This document shows, one piece after another, positions 8,673 to 16,863 of a stretch of 64,000 nt of DNA. Made by a program: the position numbers and the translations under genes. The first letter of the stretch is position 1. Every line of letters starts with the position of its first letter. Source of the stretch: Chryseobacterium takakiae (GTDB taxonomy: Bacteria > Bacteroidota > Bacteroidia > Flavobacteriales > Weeksellaceae); assembly GCF_900129385.1 (NCBI RefSeq), contig NZ_FQVO01000011.1, positions 92,337 to 156,336 of the forward strand. Direction: 5' to 3'. The notes beneath the pieces are model-generated. The model saw nothing but the letters and a program-made list of their open reading frames with translations, was not told where the DNA came from and ran no database searches.

Positions 8673-8696
8673 CTGCAATTATTGCAGTTTTTGCAA
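8673..8696. repeat. 24-bp TGCA repeat, copy 1
   Basis: Three TGC(A) units spaced 9 bases, starting 2 bases after the DUF3987 stop codon. It matches 21247-21270 at 21 of 24 positions, and that copy also starts 2 bases after a stop codon (RadC-like gene). Candidate integrase arm sites or iterons. Confidence 0.45.
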
Positions 8697-8704
8697 TTTA
8701 ATTT

Positions 8705-8732
8705 AACTGCCCAGCTTCTTGGGCAGTTTTTC
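8705..8732 (+). terminator. Intrinsic terminator after DUF3987
   Basis: AACTGCCCA and TGGGCAGTT form a perfect 9-bp stem with a 6-base loop and a T run, 34 bases past the DUF3987 stop and just before the integrase gene. Confidence 0.85.
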
Positions 8733-8754
8733 CTAAACTTTAAAATTAAAATAG

Positions 8755-9957
8755 ATGAATACAAGTATTAAAATAGTGCTTGACAGTAAACCTATGTCCA
8801 ATGGTCAATACTCTGTTTATTTACAAATCATAAAAGCACGTCAAAGAAAAAAAATAAATATTGGTTTAAAATGCTATAGAGCAAATTTTAAAAATGAACA
8901 GTTTCTTAAAGGACATCAAAATTACAAAGCTGAAAATAAGATTCTTAATAAAATTAAAGTCAAAGCTGAAGATATAGTTAGAGATTTTCAGTTGGATGAT
9001 AAAGATTTTTCTCTCGAGGAATTTGAAGATAAATTTAGAGGAAAACAAATAAATAGAAAATTAGTAATTCCTTTTTTTGATGAAATTATTGATGAACTAA
9101 CTACAGCTCATAGGCTTGGTAATGCAAGGGCTTATAAGGAAACTAAAAATGCACTTTTAAAGTTTTCTAATGATAAGATTAAATTTACTGATATAACTCC
9201 TGAGTTCTTAGAAAAATTTGAAGTTGATATGAGGTCAAGAGGAAATATAGATGGTGGTATTGCCTTTAAAATGAGGGAATTAAGATCGTTAATTAATAAA
9301 GCAATTCAAAGAAAAATAATGTCAAAAGAAGATTATCCATTTGATAAATATTTGATTTCAAAACTAAAAACAAAAACTAAAAAAAGAGCATTGACGGAAG
9401 AGGATTTTAGAAAATTTAAAAATGTGGACTTGTCTGATAGACCTGAATTGTTGGAAGCTTATCATTATTTTATGTTTTCATTTTATACACGAGGGATGAA
9501 TTTTGTTGATATGATGAAGCTGAAAAAATCTGATATTAAAAATAATAGAATCATTTATACTCGTTCAAAAACAAAAGGAGATTTTAGTTTAGAATTGAAT
9601 AATAAAGCAAAGGATATTATTAATTATTATAGTAATAGAAGTAAATCAGAGTTTGTATTTCCCATTTTGCTCCACAATGAAATGACACCTTTGCAGATTG
9701 AAAATAGAAAGCATAAGATACTTTCAAGATTCAACAATAAGCTTAGGGAGATAGCTAAGATAGCTAAAATTGAAACTCATTTAACTTCTTACGTTGCAAG
9801 ACATAGTTTTGCAACAATTATGAAGAATAGGGGAGCAAGTACAGATATAATTTCTGAATTGATGGGACATAGCAATGTTCAAGTTACAATGACTTATCTG
9901 AAAGAGTTTGGCAGTGATGTATTAGATGATGCTGTAAAAGCATTAGATGATTTATAA
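8755..9957 (+). CDS. Tyrosine recombinase, integrase of the element
   Basis: 400 residues, in the Bacteroidota integrase style: N-terminal arm-binding domain (about 1-95), SAM-like core-binding domain (about 100-200), catalytic domain (about 212-395). Catalytic residues visible: R246 (YTRGMNF), Lys in SKTKG (272/274), R349-H350 in TSYVARHSF (the first His of the usual HxxR is Tyr, common in this group), H372 in MGHSN and nucleophile Y381 in VTMTYLKEF. It would recombine the tRNA 3' end with the circular element. The gene is internal to the element and not beside an end, with terminators on both sides. Confidence 0.95.
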   Translation: MNTSIKIVLDSKPMSNGQYSVYLQIIKARQRKKINIGLKCYRANFKNEQFLKGHQNYKAENKILNKIKVKAEDIVRDFQLDDKDFSLEEFEDKFRGKQINRKLVIPFFDEIIDELTTAHRLGNARAYKETKNALLKFSNDKIKFTDITPEFLEKFEVDMRSRGNIDGGIAFKMRELRSLINKAIQRKIMSKEDYPFDKYLISKLKTKTKKRALTEEDFRKFKNVDLSDRPELLEAYHYFMFSFYTRGMNFVDMMKLKKSDIKNNRIIYTRSKTKGDFSLELNNKAKDIINYYSNRSKSEFVFPILLHNEMTPLQIENRKHKILSRFNNKLREIAKIAKIETHLTSYVARHSFATIMKNRGASTDIISELMGHSNVQVTMTYLKEFGSDVLDDAVKALDDL

Positions 9958-9980
9958 TCTTAACTATTAAAAGTCGGAGG

Positions 9981-10011
9981 AAAGGTTAGGCAACTTTGCT
10001 TAACCTTTTTT
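9981..10011 (+). terminator. Intrinsic terminator after the integrase gene
   Basis: AAAGGTTA pairs with TAACCTTT around an inner GCA/TGC stem, followed by a T run. Confidence 0.75.
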
Positions 10012-10045
10012 CATTTTAAACATTAACCATTAAATAAAAAATATT

Positions 10046-10924
10046 ATGCAATTAAGACAAAGCGAAAGGAGGAGAGCAAAAATCAAAATGGCTCTGCAAG
10101 GTGCATCAGGAACAGGAAAAACCTATTCCTCATTACTTATAGCACAAGGACTGACTAATGGCGATTTATCAAAGGTAGCTGTAATTGATACAGAAAATGG
10201 AAGTGCTGATTTGTATGCTCATTTAGGTAATTACAACGTCTTGACAATGACACCACCATTTACACCTGAAAACTATATTCAAGCTATTGAAGTTTGTGAA
10301 AAAGCAGGAATGGAAGTTATTATTATAGATTCAATATCTCATGAATGGGATGAACTATTAGATTTTCATTCCAGATTGGCTGGAAACAGCTTTACTAACT
10401 GGGCAAAGGTTACACCGAGACAGAAAGCCTTTGTAGAGAAAATTCTTCAAGCTAATGTTCATATTATTGCTACTATGAGAACTAAACAAGACTATGTGCT
10501 GAATCAAAAAGATGGTAAATACATTCCTGAAAAAGTAGGTCTAAAATCAGTTCAAAGAGATGGATTGGACTACGAATTTACTCTTGTTTTTGATATTGAT
10601 ATAAAACATTTTTCAGTATCAAGTAAAGACAGAACTGGTTTATTTATGGGTAAACCTAAATTTCAGATAAGTGAATTGACTGGGAAGCTGATTTTAGATT
10701 GGTGTAATAGTGGCGTACCTGGAAACCAAAATACTCTTAATGAACAGCAGGTAATTCAACAAATCCAGTATTGTAATAATATAGCTGAATTATTGGCTTT
10801 ATACAAGCAATATCCTGAATATCAAGAGAACCTTAAACCTCATTACGGAGAGAAAAAGAGTTTCTTAATACAACTATCTAATCCGAAAAATTATTCGACA
10901 AATGGACACAATAAGAGACATTAA
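10046..10924 (+). CDS. Phage-type P-loop ATPase (RecA/Sak-like)
   Basis: 292 residues. Walker A GASGTGKT near residues 19-26 and Walker B VIIIDSIS near 91-98; the segment IIATMRTKQDY and the order of motifs match the AAA/RecA-like ATPases of phages and Bacteroidota elements (Sak/Sak4-related annealing or recombination proteins). Residues beyond about 235 look like a helical tail. It overlaps the DUF3871 gene by 23 bases, so the two are probably cotranslated. Likely helps recombination or replication of the element. Confidence 0.82.
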   Translation: MQLRQSERRRAKIKMALQGASGTGKTYSSLLIAQGLTNGDLSKVAVIDTENGSADLYAHLGNYNVLTMTPPFTPENYIQAIEVCEKAGMEVIIIDSISHEWDELLDFHSRLAGNSFTNWAKVTPRQKAFVEKILQANVHIIATMRTKQDYVLNQKDGKYIPEKVGLKSVQRDGLDYEFTLVFDIDIKHFSVSSKDRTGLFMGKPKFQISELTGKLILDWCNSGVPGNQNTLNEQQVIQQIQYCNNIAELLALYKQYPEYQENLKPHYGEKKSFLIQLSNPKNYSTNGHNKRH

Positions 10925-11636
10925 GCCTGCCACTTTAGAGCAGGCTTTTGATTTAAGACCGATCAACAATACAAGAACTGAAAAGTTACCTGTATCCCAT
11001 AATAATATCTTGGATACAGGTGACGTAAAGGCTAATTTGCAAATTTTACTGGACAAGAAGGATTATAACCACAAACCTTTTATTGAAGCCAATACACAGG
11101 AAGTTCATTTGCAACATTTGAAAAATGAATGTATCATACCTGTATTCAGCAAGGATAACGAAAAGACTATTAGTCACCAGGAATTCATAGAAATATCCCA
11201 AAACTGCATTGCTAATGTATTTCCTAACCATTCTATCAGTGAACCTGAAATAAGGGTTTCTCATCAAATTAAAGGTAGGACTCCAGGTGCTATTTATAAG
11301 AATGTGAAGGATTTGTTAGACCATGAGAAAACTATTTATTATGAAAGGATGGCTTTTATTGTTAAAATACCTGCAATTACAGACATTATTAACGGTGATG
11401 AACTGTCATTAACAATTGGCGGAGTTAGAGCTTATAATCAGGAGAATTTGTACAATAAGAAAACCTTTGAAAAGTTTAAATTCTTTGTTGGTTTTCAGAA
11501 TAAAGTATGTTGTAATCTTTGTGTTTGGAGTGATGGATTTGTTGAAGATTTAAAAGTAAGTTCTTATGAAGAATTACAATCTAAACTTTTCCAGGTACTT
11601 AACAATTATAATTCAGAGAAACATTTATCTGAATGA
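10902..11636 (+). CDS. DUF3871 family protein, N-terminal part of a split gene
   Basis: 244 residues. From about residue 115 the sequence has features I associate with DUF3871: IRVSHQIKGRTPGAIYKN, HEKTIYYERMAFIVKIP, LTIGGVRAYN and FVGFQNKVCCNLCVWSDGF. Family members are, from memory, about 320-345 residues in one frame; here the frame stops at TGA (11634-11636) and the remaining C-terminal part continues in another frame from an overlapping ATG. DUF3871 usually sits beside the phage-type ATPase in Bacteroidota elements; its function is unknown. Confidence 0.78.
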   Translation: MDTIRDIKPATLEQAFDLRPINNTRTEKLPVSHNNILDTGDVKANLQILLDKKDYNHKPFIEANTQEVHLQHLKNECIIPVFSKDNEKTISHQEFIEISQNCIANVFPNHSISEPEIRVSHQIKGRTPGAIYKNVKDLLDHEKTIYYERMAFIVKIPAITDIINGDELSLTIGGVRAYNQENLYNKKTFEKFKFFVGFQNKVCCNLCVWSDGFVEDLKVSSYEELQSKLFQVLNNYNSEKHLSE

Positions 11637-11983
11637 AAGAGCTTGCAGATTACTCATTAACTGAACATCAATTTGCTCAGTTGTTGGGTAGAACCAGGTT
11701 GTATCAGCATTTACCTAAAAAAGAGAAGTCACAGATACCAAGGCTTCAATTTAATGATGGTCATATCAATACCATTACCAAGGATTATTATGAAGATGAA
11801 AGTTTCTGTAGAGATAATGCTGGAGATATAAACCTATGGAATCTCTACAATCTTTTTACACAAGCCAGTAAGAGTAGTTGTATAGATACATTTTTAAACA
11901 GGAATTTGAATGCTTTTGAGTTTACCAAAGGTATTCAGAAAACACTCAATGGTAATTCCAATTATCATTGGTTTTTGAGTTAG
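11633..11983 (+). CDS. DUF3871 family protein, C-terminal part of a split gene
   Basis: 116 residues that continue DUF3871: LTEHQFAQLLGRTRLYQHLP, KDYYEDESFCRDNAGDINLW and a short tail ending NYHWFLS. It overlaps the upstream part by the four bases ATGA. Either a single-base indel split the gene or the two parts are made as coupled polypeptides. No upstream extension is possible because TGA directly precedes the ATG in this frame. Confidence 0.75.
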   Translation: MKELADYSLTEHQFAQLLGRTRLYQHLPKKEKSQIPRLQFNDGHINTITKDYYEDESFCRDNAGDINLWNLYNLFTQASKSSCIDTFLNRNLNAFEFTKGIQKTLNGNSNYHWFLS

Positions 11984-11987
11984 AAAG

Positions 11988-12014
11988 TGAGCCTGAAAAT
12001 GGCTCATTTTTTTT
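11988..12014 (+). terminator. Terminator closing the plus-strand element operon
   Basis: TGAGCC and GGCTCA with a 7-base loop and a run of eight T, five bases after the DUF3871 stop and facing the convergent minus-strand operon. Confidence 0.75.
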
Positions 12015-12024
12015 AATTGGTGGG

Positions 12025-12558
12025 TTATTTATTAATAGGTTTAAATAACATTTTAAAAAACTGAGCTTTTCTTTCAGAAAGTTTCTTAGAAAATTCATTT
12101 TGATAAGTTTCATCGCCATGAATCTTATCCATACATTCTGCATATACATCCTCTAAGTTTAATAGTTCCTCTGTCAAGCTATTTCCTATTTCTTGATAGC
12201 TTGAGATAATAGGAAGTAAAATGTCATTTTCAAAATCTCTTTTGAGAGTTTGAAACTTACCTATTTCATGAGATTTATAATCTAAGATATTAGGTCTTGT
12301 CAAATAAGACTTTATTTCTTTTGAAGATTCTACATAAGTTTGTTTAGTATTGTCAAAAAAAGAGTTGATTTTTTCAATATTTGGATCTATAAATACTTTA
12401 TAATACCAATTAGTTTTTCTCTCTTTTTTTCTTATTCCATAGCTTAAAATTCTTTCTATAATGAAAAGTATAATAACTATTGAAGAACCAATTAAAGGAA
12501 AATAGTCCTTTAAGCTTAGTTCAGTATCTGCTACAGTACTTAGAAGTAACAGTTTCAC
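12025..12558 (-). CDS. Single-pass membrane protein, last gene of the minus-strand operon
   Basis: 177 residues from GTG at 12558. One membrane helix near residues 20-38 (YFPLIGSSIVIILFIIERIL), then a basic stretch (RKKERKTNW) that predicts a cytosolic C-terminus; residues 50-177 look helical or coiled-coil and highly charged. No family recognised. It overlaps the STAS-like gene by GTGA. In defence operons a small membrane-anchored last gene is often the effector or membrane anchor; that role is inferred. Confidence 0.7.
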   Translation of the reverse strand: MKLLLLSTVADTELSLKDYFPLIGSSIVIILFIIERILSYGIRKKERKTNWYYKVFIDPNIEKINSFFDNTKQTYVESSKEIKSYLTRPNILDYKSHEIGKFQTLKRDFENDILLPIISSYQEIGNSLTEELLNLEDVYAECMDKIHGDETYQNEFSKKLSERKAQFFKMLFKPINK

Positions 12559-12911
12559 AGCTTAAATAAATTGTTAAAATCTACATTAACTGAATTATGT
12601 GCATTTCTTAATGCATCATTAATGTTTTCTTGTAAAACATTAATAGTTTCAGGATTATTACTTAGAAATTTAAATTTATATTTTGTGTTAAATTTGTCTT
12701 TTAATTTTTTGTAACTATCAAAAAACAATCCTAAAAAAAAAGATGGATTTATAGATGATACTCCATCCGGGATTATAACATAAATAACTTCAGAACTATT
12801 GTCTATTTTATCTAAGTTTAACTTTTGTCTTGCTAATTTTCCTTGTGGACGTCCTGTGAAAACTGAACTATAAGAGTTTTTAAAATCTCCTAAATTAATT
12901 TCCATTGTCAT
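12555..12911 (-). CDS. Small STAS-like protein (DUF4325-type)
   Basis: 118 residues. The pattern VIYVIIPDGVSSINPSFFLG followed by a helix (LFFDSYKKLKDKF) and a strand (YKFKFLSNNP) fits a STAS-like fold, as in the DUF4325 family. STAS proteins are known partners of GHKL-type ATPases (anti-sigma-factor antagonist with anti-sigma kinase), and the overlapping gene upstream encodes such an ATPase, which supports the call. It overlaps that gene by 17 bases and the membrane protein gene by 4. Confidence 0.6.
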   Translation of the reverse strand: MTMEINLGDFKNSYSSVFTGRPQGKLARQKLNLDKIDNSSEVIYVIIPDGVSSINPSFFLGLFFDSYKKLKDKFNTKYKFKFLSNNPETINVLQENINDALRNAHNSVNVDFNNLFKL

Positions 12912-14289
12912 TTTTTTTTAATTTTTTGTTTAAATGTTTTTCATTTAAGTAGATCTTTACTGAAATCATTGTTCCAGGAAATTTACTATCCAATGTAAGA
13001 AGATTATTCTTATCTGGCTCGCAATTCAAATCATTTTCCGTGTTCAAAGATAATAAATATGAGTCATTTTGTATATAGGGTTTATACTTATTTGAACAAA
13101 TTAACAATGTATTACCACTATAAATTTTTAAAAACGGAATGAAACCCTTGTCTATATCTTCAAAATCTCCGAGTTCCATAAAGCTGCCAATAAATTTCAT
13201 TGTTCCCGTTCCTCTACTTTGATCCTCGTACTTTAGGCGGCTAATTCCTTCTTGTAAAGCGAGTAAGGTAAATATATTTTCCCTACTAAAAGCTTTGAAA
13301 TTATCTTTTTTTTGTTTTTCTTCTATTAGACTATACATTTGATTATTCTCATGTTTACTACCTTCCAAACCATCATAAAATGAATATCCAAAATTTAAAA
13401 CATTAATATTTAAAACTCCTACCAAATCTTCACTATTTTCAGAAATATTATTAACCGAAAATGTTGATGTTACATAGTAAGTATTGAGAGGACTGTGATC
13501 CTCTGCATTATTAAGAATCTCGGAAATTATACCTTCTAAGTCATTTCTTCCACCTTCAGTGAAACAATATTTACTTAATCCAAGACATTCATTTAAGTAG
13601 TTTACTATTTTTGTAGTATAAACATCTTTTTTATTTTCTAAATAATGTTTTTTTGATTTAGTCCCTTTTAAATAGCCTAAATGTTGGAATGGAATTTCAT
13701 CTTGAGAGATATTAAAATCTTGCAAATCAAAATCTTTTATACTTTTATATAGAAAGAGCATCCTATTTACCTTACTATGAATAGAATTTCTAATTAAAAT
13801 ACTAAAAGATTGGTTTTTTACAGTTAATTTTCTATTAAGTTTATCAGAATAGTTTTTCAATTCCGTTAATATAATATTTAAAAAGAAAATAGTTTCTTCA
13901 TCAATTTCTTTACAAAACGAAAAATCAATTAAGACTTTATCTTCTTTGCATTGAATTATACTATTAATTATCTTACTAAAAATTGCCCTTGTCTCTAAAT
14001 TGTTGTTTTCAAAACTAAAGATTTCGGGTATCTTTATATCATACAAACAGTCTTCGAAAGGGAATACAAACCCAGTAGATACTAAAAATTCGTTTAAATT
14101 TGACGAATTATTTCTTATAATATATTGATCATTTTTTATAGCACTTCTATAAATTTTAATCTTAATATTAGATGTGGGAGAATATTTTTTTTTCCTTTTT
14201 CTTTTTAATCTTTTTCTTTCTCTCTTTTTTGCTAATTTTTTTAAAAGATTTTTATTTTTATTCATTTTTGGCATTTTTAGACCTATCAT
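12895..14289 (-). CDS. STAS-like plus GHKL (histidine-kinase-like) ATPase protein
   Basis: 464 residues. Residues 10-36 are almost all Lys/Arg with some Asn, Glu and Leu, a likely nucleic-acid-binding tail. Residues about 95-160 resemble a STAS-like fold (VLIDFSFCKEIDEETIFFL). The C-terminal half is a GHKL ATPase: N box GIISEILNNAEDHS with E257, N260/N261, D264-H265; a G1-like strand with NFG at 299-301 in place of DxG; and the G2 glycine motif RGTG at 359-362. No phosphoacceptor His domain and no sensor is seen, so it is not a sensor kinase. The ATG at 14289 overlaps the ASCH gene by 32 bases; starts at 14274 or 14265 are also possible. Confidence 0.68.
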   Translation of the reverse strand: MIGLKMPKMNKNKNLLKKLAKKRERKRLKRKRKKKYSPTSNIKIKIYRSAIKNDQYIIRNNSSNLNEFLVSTGFVFPFEDCLYDIKIPEIFSFENNNLETRAIFSKIINSIIQCKEDKVLIDFSFCKEIDEETIFFLNIILTELKNYSDKLNRKLTVKNQSFSILIRNSIHSKVNRMLFLYKSIKDFDLQDFNISQDEIPFQHLGYLKGTKSKKHYLENKKDVYTTKIVNYLNECLGLSKYCFTEGGRNDLEGIISEILNNAEDHSPLNTYYVTSTFSVNNISENSEDLVGVLNINVLNFGYSFYDGLEGSKHENNQMYSLIEEKQKKDNFKAFSRENIFTLLALQEGISRLKYEDQSRGTGTMKFIGSFMELGDFEDIDKGFIPFLKIYSGNTLLICSNKYKPYIQNDSYLLSLNTENDLNCEPDKNNLLTLDSKFPGTMISVKIYLNEKHLNKKLKKNDNGN

Positions 14290-14662
14290 CCTTAAAATAA
14301 TAGGAAAAAGACTGTGGAGGAAGAAGATTAAAATCTTCTTTTAAATCTTTCGGTATTTTATACTTTCTAAATTCCTTAATTTTTATGGCAAATCCTGAGT
14401 CCTTATCTTGAAAATATTCATAAAAATATTCTTCTGTAATACCAGCATGCATATGTGTTAATTCCCACAATTCATCTAACTTATCTTTAATAATATGTTC
14501 TATATCAAATTCTCCAATAACCTTTTGCACAGGTGAAGATGCATAAACAATTACAGTTTCCACGTCTTTGTTTTTAAAAATAGATTTTCTAAACTCGAAT
14601 TTTTTAGTTCCTTCAAAAATTTTCTTCGCAAATTCAGGTTTAATCGACAATACTACTTTCAT
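14258..14662 (-). CDS. ASCH domain protein (PUA fold)
   Basis: 134 residues. The ASCH signature is clear: VLSIKPEFAKKIFEGTKKFEFRK at the N-terminus (written here as positions 4-26), then VIVYASSPVQKVIGEFDIEHI. ASCH domains share the PUA fold and are thought to bind RNA or modified nucleotides; some are nucleases or hydrolases. It overlaps the PIN-fusion gene by ATGA. With the PUA-like tail of that fusion it gives the operon two possible nucleic-acid readers. Confidence 0.83.
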   Translation of the reverse strand: MKVVLSIKPEFAKKIFEGTKKFEFRKSIFKNKDVETVIVYASSPVQKVIGEFDIEHIIKDKLDELWELTHMHAGITEEYFYEYFQDKDSGFAIKIKEFRKYKIPKDLKEDFNLLPPQSFSYYFKDDRSKNAKNE

Positions 14663-16185
14663 TTTCTAACATTTCTATATGCGAATTTAACTATTTTTTT
14701 AAACTGTTCGTCATTCAGCTTGTAGAATCCTATACCTAAACTACTTGGATTTTCTAATACTCCTATATCAATTAAATTTTTTAAAGTAGGCTTGGGAGTA
14801 GGAAAGGAAAAAGCATGTAAAAAGTTAATAATAAATGGTTTATAGTCTCCTTTTTTATTCCACCACTTATTTAGTAAGTCTTCCTTATTTATTAATGTCC
14901 TTCTATTACAGCTATTAAAAAAATCGTCAAAATTTTTAAAATCAGTCTTAATACCTTCGACAATACAAATTGATGTAATTGTACTGGAATGAATTTTTGG
15001 ATCAGTTTCTCCAATTCTGTAAACTAAAAATATGTCTCCAGACTTTAAATTTCTTTGTGGAGAGTGAGATATATATACTTTTCCAATTCTATTTCTGTGA
15101 GGGGCATTTTCTTGATAAAGAGTTTTGTCCTCCTTTGTATTTATACTATCTGGAAATAGTTCAGTATGATATTGAGGTTCTATTTTAATAATATATTTAT
15201 CAGTCTCTTTTGAGAAAAAAGGAAAGCTAATTCTTGGATTATTGATGTCAATTATATTTTTTTTAGAGAAAGGTTTAACATAGACTTTCTCTTCTCCATT
15301 TGATGTAGTTTTTATCCCATGATAGATGAATCCCCATTCTTCTAACATTTCAATTAGTTGTATTTGTTCTGGTCTTCTATCAAAAATAGTTACGTAAATT
15401 TCATCAACTTTATACTGAAATGCATTGTCAAACACTATTTTTAAAAATCTTTCACCAATTTTATACCCATTTCCAGTAACCTTTAATGTCCCAATTTTCA
15501 ACCTTCTTTTAGTTTTAAATGCAGGAGTGATATTTGAATAATCTTCGCCTTTATCTTCTACTTTAATAAAGAGAAATGCGGATAAAATACCATCGCTATT
15601 ACATATATAACATGGATTTTCTGTCTTTTTATTGAACCACCACTCAAATTCAGAATAATCTTGTTTGAAAGAATCAAAAAAAGGATCTGATAAATCAATT
15701 TGCCCGAAATCAGCTTGTTTAACAGCTAATATATCATATGGAATTAAACTGGGATTTTCAGCTATCACCTTTTCAAGAAATTTTTGAATGGTAAACACTC
15801 TATCATTAATATTTAAAGCTTCTGCTTTTTTATGAATCTTTTTATCTTCCGAAATAAGAATATCTATGCGATTTTCAAATATCTCATTTAAGATTTTAGT
15901 ATCATTTTTGTCATTCAAATCTTTATCAAATTCATTGCTTATTTTAGATATTACTTCTTTAAAAGGAGCTAAATACTTGATTTGGTTATAGTTTTCAATT
16001 TTGATGCTCATCGTTTCTTTGGCATCATTATCCCTAAACCTATTTAATTCTTCAATGGTTATCGGGTGTATATATTTGGAGTATTTTAGATTATCAATCC
16101 ATTTAAATAATGTTCCTATTTCTGGTTTGTGGGCTTTATTTGCTTCTCTATGAATGATTATATTGGTGTCAAGAAGGATTTTCAT
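14659..16185 (-). CDS. PIN nuclease - GNAT - PUA-like (EVE/ASCH) fusion protein
   Basis: 508 residues with three parts. Residues 1-130: PIN-type metal nuclease fold with D6 (LLDTNIII), E45/E46 (ITIEELNRF), D95 (NDTKIL) and D114 (ILISEDKK), the expected acidic set. Residues about 150-310: a GNAT acetyltransferase-like fold (NGYKIGERFLKIVFDNA, then DEIYVTIF and MLEEWGFIYHG). Residues about 365-508: a PUA-like domain (KVYISHSPQRNLKSGDIFLVYRIG begins it, at about 372). PIN domains usually cut RNA. The gene overlaps the NTPase gene by 17 bases and the ASCH gene by 4. I infer an RNA-cutting effector gated by a reader domain. Confidence 0.8.
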   Translation of the reverse strand: MKILLDTNIIIHREANKAHKPEIGTLFKWIDNLKYSKYIHPITIEELNRFRDNDAKETMSIKIENYNQIKYLAPFKEVISKISNEFDKDLNDKNDTKILNEIFENRIDILISEDKKIHKKAEALNINDRVFTIQKFLEKVIAENPSLIPYDILAVKQADFGQIDLSDPFFDSFKQDYSEFEWWFNKKTENPCYICNSDGILSAFLFIKVEDKGEDYSNITPAFKTKRRLKIGTLKVTGNGYKIGERFLKIVFDNAFQYKVDEIYVTIFDRRPEQIQLIEMLEEWGFIYHGIKTTSNGEEKVYVKPFSKKNIIDINNPRISFPFFSKETDKYIIKIEPQYHTELFPDSINTKEDKTLYQENAPHRNRIGKVYISHSPQRNLKSGDIFLVYRIGETDPKIHSSTITSICIVEGIKTDFKNFDDFFNSCNRRTLINKEDLLNKWWNKKGDYKPFIINFLHAFSFPTPKPTLKNLIDIGVLENPSSLGIGFYKLNDEQFKKIVKFAYRNVRK

Positions 16186-16696
16186 CTTTAATATGTTTTA
16201 ATAAATTTTCAAGGTCTTGATTTAAAATGAACAAAGGTTTTTTAAGATATTCAGATAAGAATTTTGCATATTTTACTTCTTCATCTTGAAAATGGATTAA
16301 GAAGTCTAAATCATAAAGTTTAGAGTCCCTTTGTTCCAACCTTTTTTTTATCTCAGTTGGTTCATCAATTTTTATGCTTAATGATATAGGATTGATCTTT
16401 TCAAAAGTTTTAAGGGTAACTTTTTCAATTTCATCTTGCTTGTTTATAAGACAATAATGACCATCCAAAAGGAATTGATTGTCATTATTCACAATTTGTT
16501 CTAAATTAACGATAAGTTTATTTTGCGTAAAAGAAATGTTATCAACTTTTTTATTTTCTTTATGGCTAATATCTTCCCATTTTAAAACCTTGCTCGCTTC
16601 AAGATGGATTAAGCTTGATTTAGAAAGTATTTTTTCGGCTGTAGTACCTTTACCTGAGCCATGTATCCCACCCAGGAAGTATATATTATTAAACAT
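16169..16696 (-). CDS. P-loop NTPase / small-molecule-kinase-like protein, first gene of the operon
   Basis: 175 residues. Walker A GGIHGSGKGT at residues 9-18, as in adenylate-kinase-like (AAA_18) proteins; a strand with FLLDGHY near 95 could be the Walker B equivalent, and KKRLEQRDSK near 138 looks like the LID arginines. It is preceded by a promoter-like element at 16765-16772 and overlaps the PIN-fusion gene by 17 bases. It may phosphorylate a nucleotide or act as a switch; neither is shown by the sequence. Confidence 0.72.
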   Translation of the reverse strand: MFNNIYFLGGIHGSGKGTTAEKILSKSSLIHLEASKVLKWEDISHKENKKVDNISFTQNKLIVNLEQIVNNDNQFLLDGHYCLINKQDEIEKVTLKTFEKINPISLSIKIDEPTEIKKRLEQRDSKLYDLDFLIHFQDEEVKYAKFLSEYLKKPLFILNQDLENLLKHIKDENPS

Positions 16697-16753
16697 GTTA
16701 CTTAAGTTTTAGGCTTATTGGGTTGCCTTAATTTTTACGGAAGGCTTTCAATA

Positions 16754-16769
16754 TTAGTTTTTTACAAAT
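16754..16769. repeat. 16-bp direct repeat, copy 1
   Basis: TTAGTTTTTTACAAAT occurs here and exactly at 16848-16863, 94 bases apart. The second copy is the very 3' end of the SIR2-like gene including its stop codon; the first copy overlaps the -7 element of the defence-like operon. Confidence 0.6.
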
Positions 16770-16772
16770 GTA
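16765..16772 (-). promoter_or_regulatory. -7 promoter element of the six-gene operon
   Basis: The minus strand reads TACATTTG (TAnnTTTG), 68 bases before the NTPase ATG at 16696. No clear -33 TTTG is present at the expected distance. Confidence 0.5.
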
Positions 16773-16847
16773 TATAATCTTATTTGGTTTATTTTATGGA
16801 TTCCCGTAATTTGATTATTAAAATTTTTACCAAAAAGATTTTACCAA

Positions 16848-16863
16848 TTAGTTTTTTACAAAT
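16848..16863. repeat. 16-bp direct repeat, copy 2
   Basis: Exact partner of 16754-16769; it contains the stop codon of the SIR2-like gene. Confidence 0.6.
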
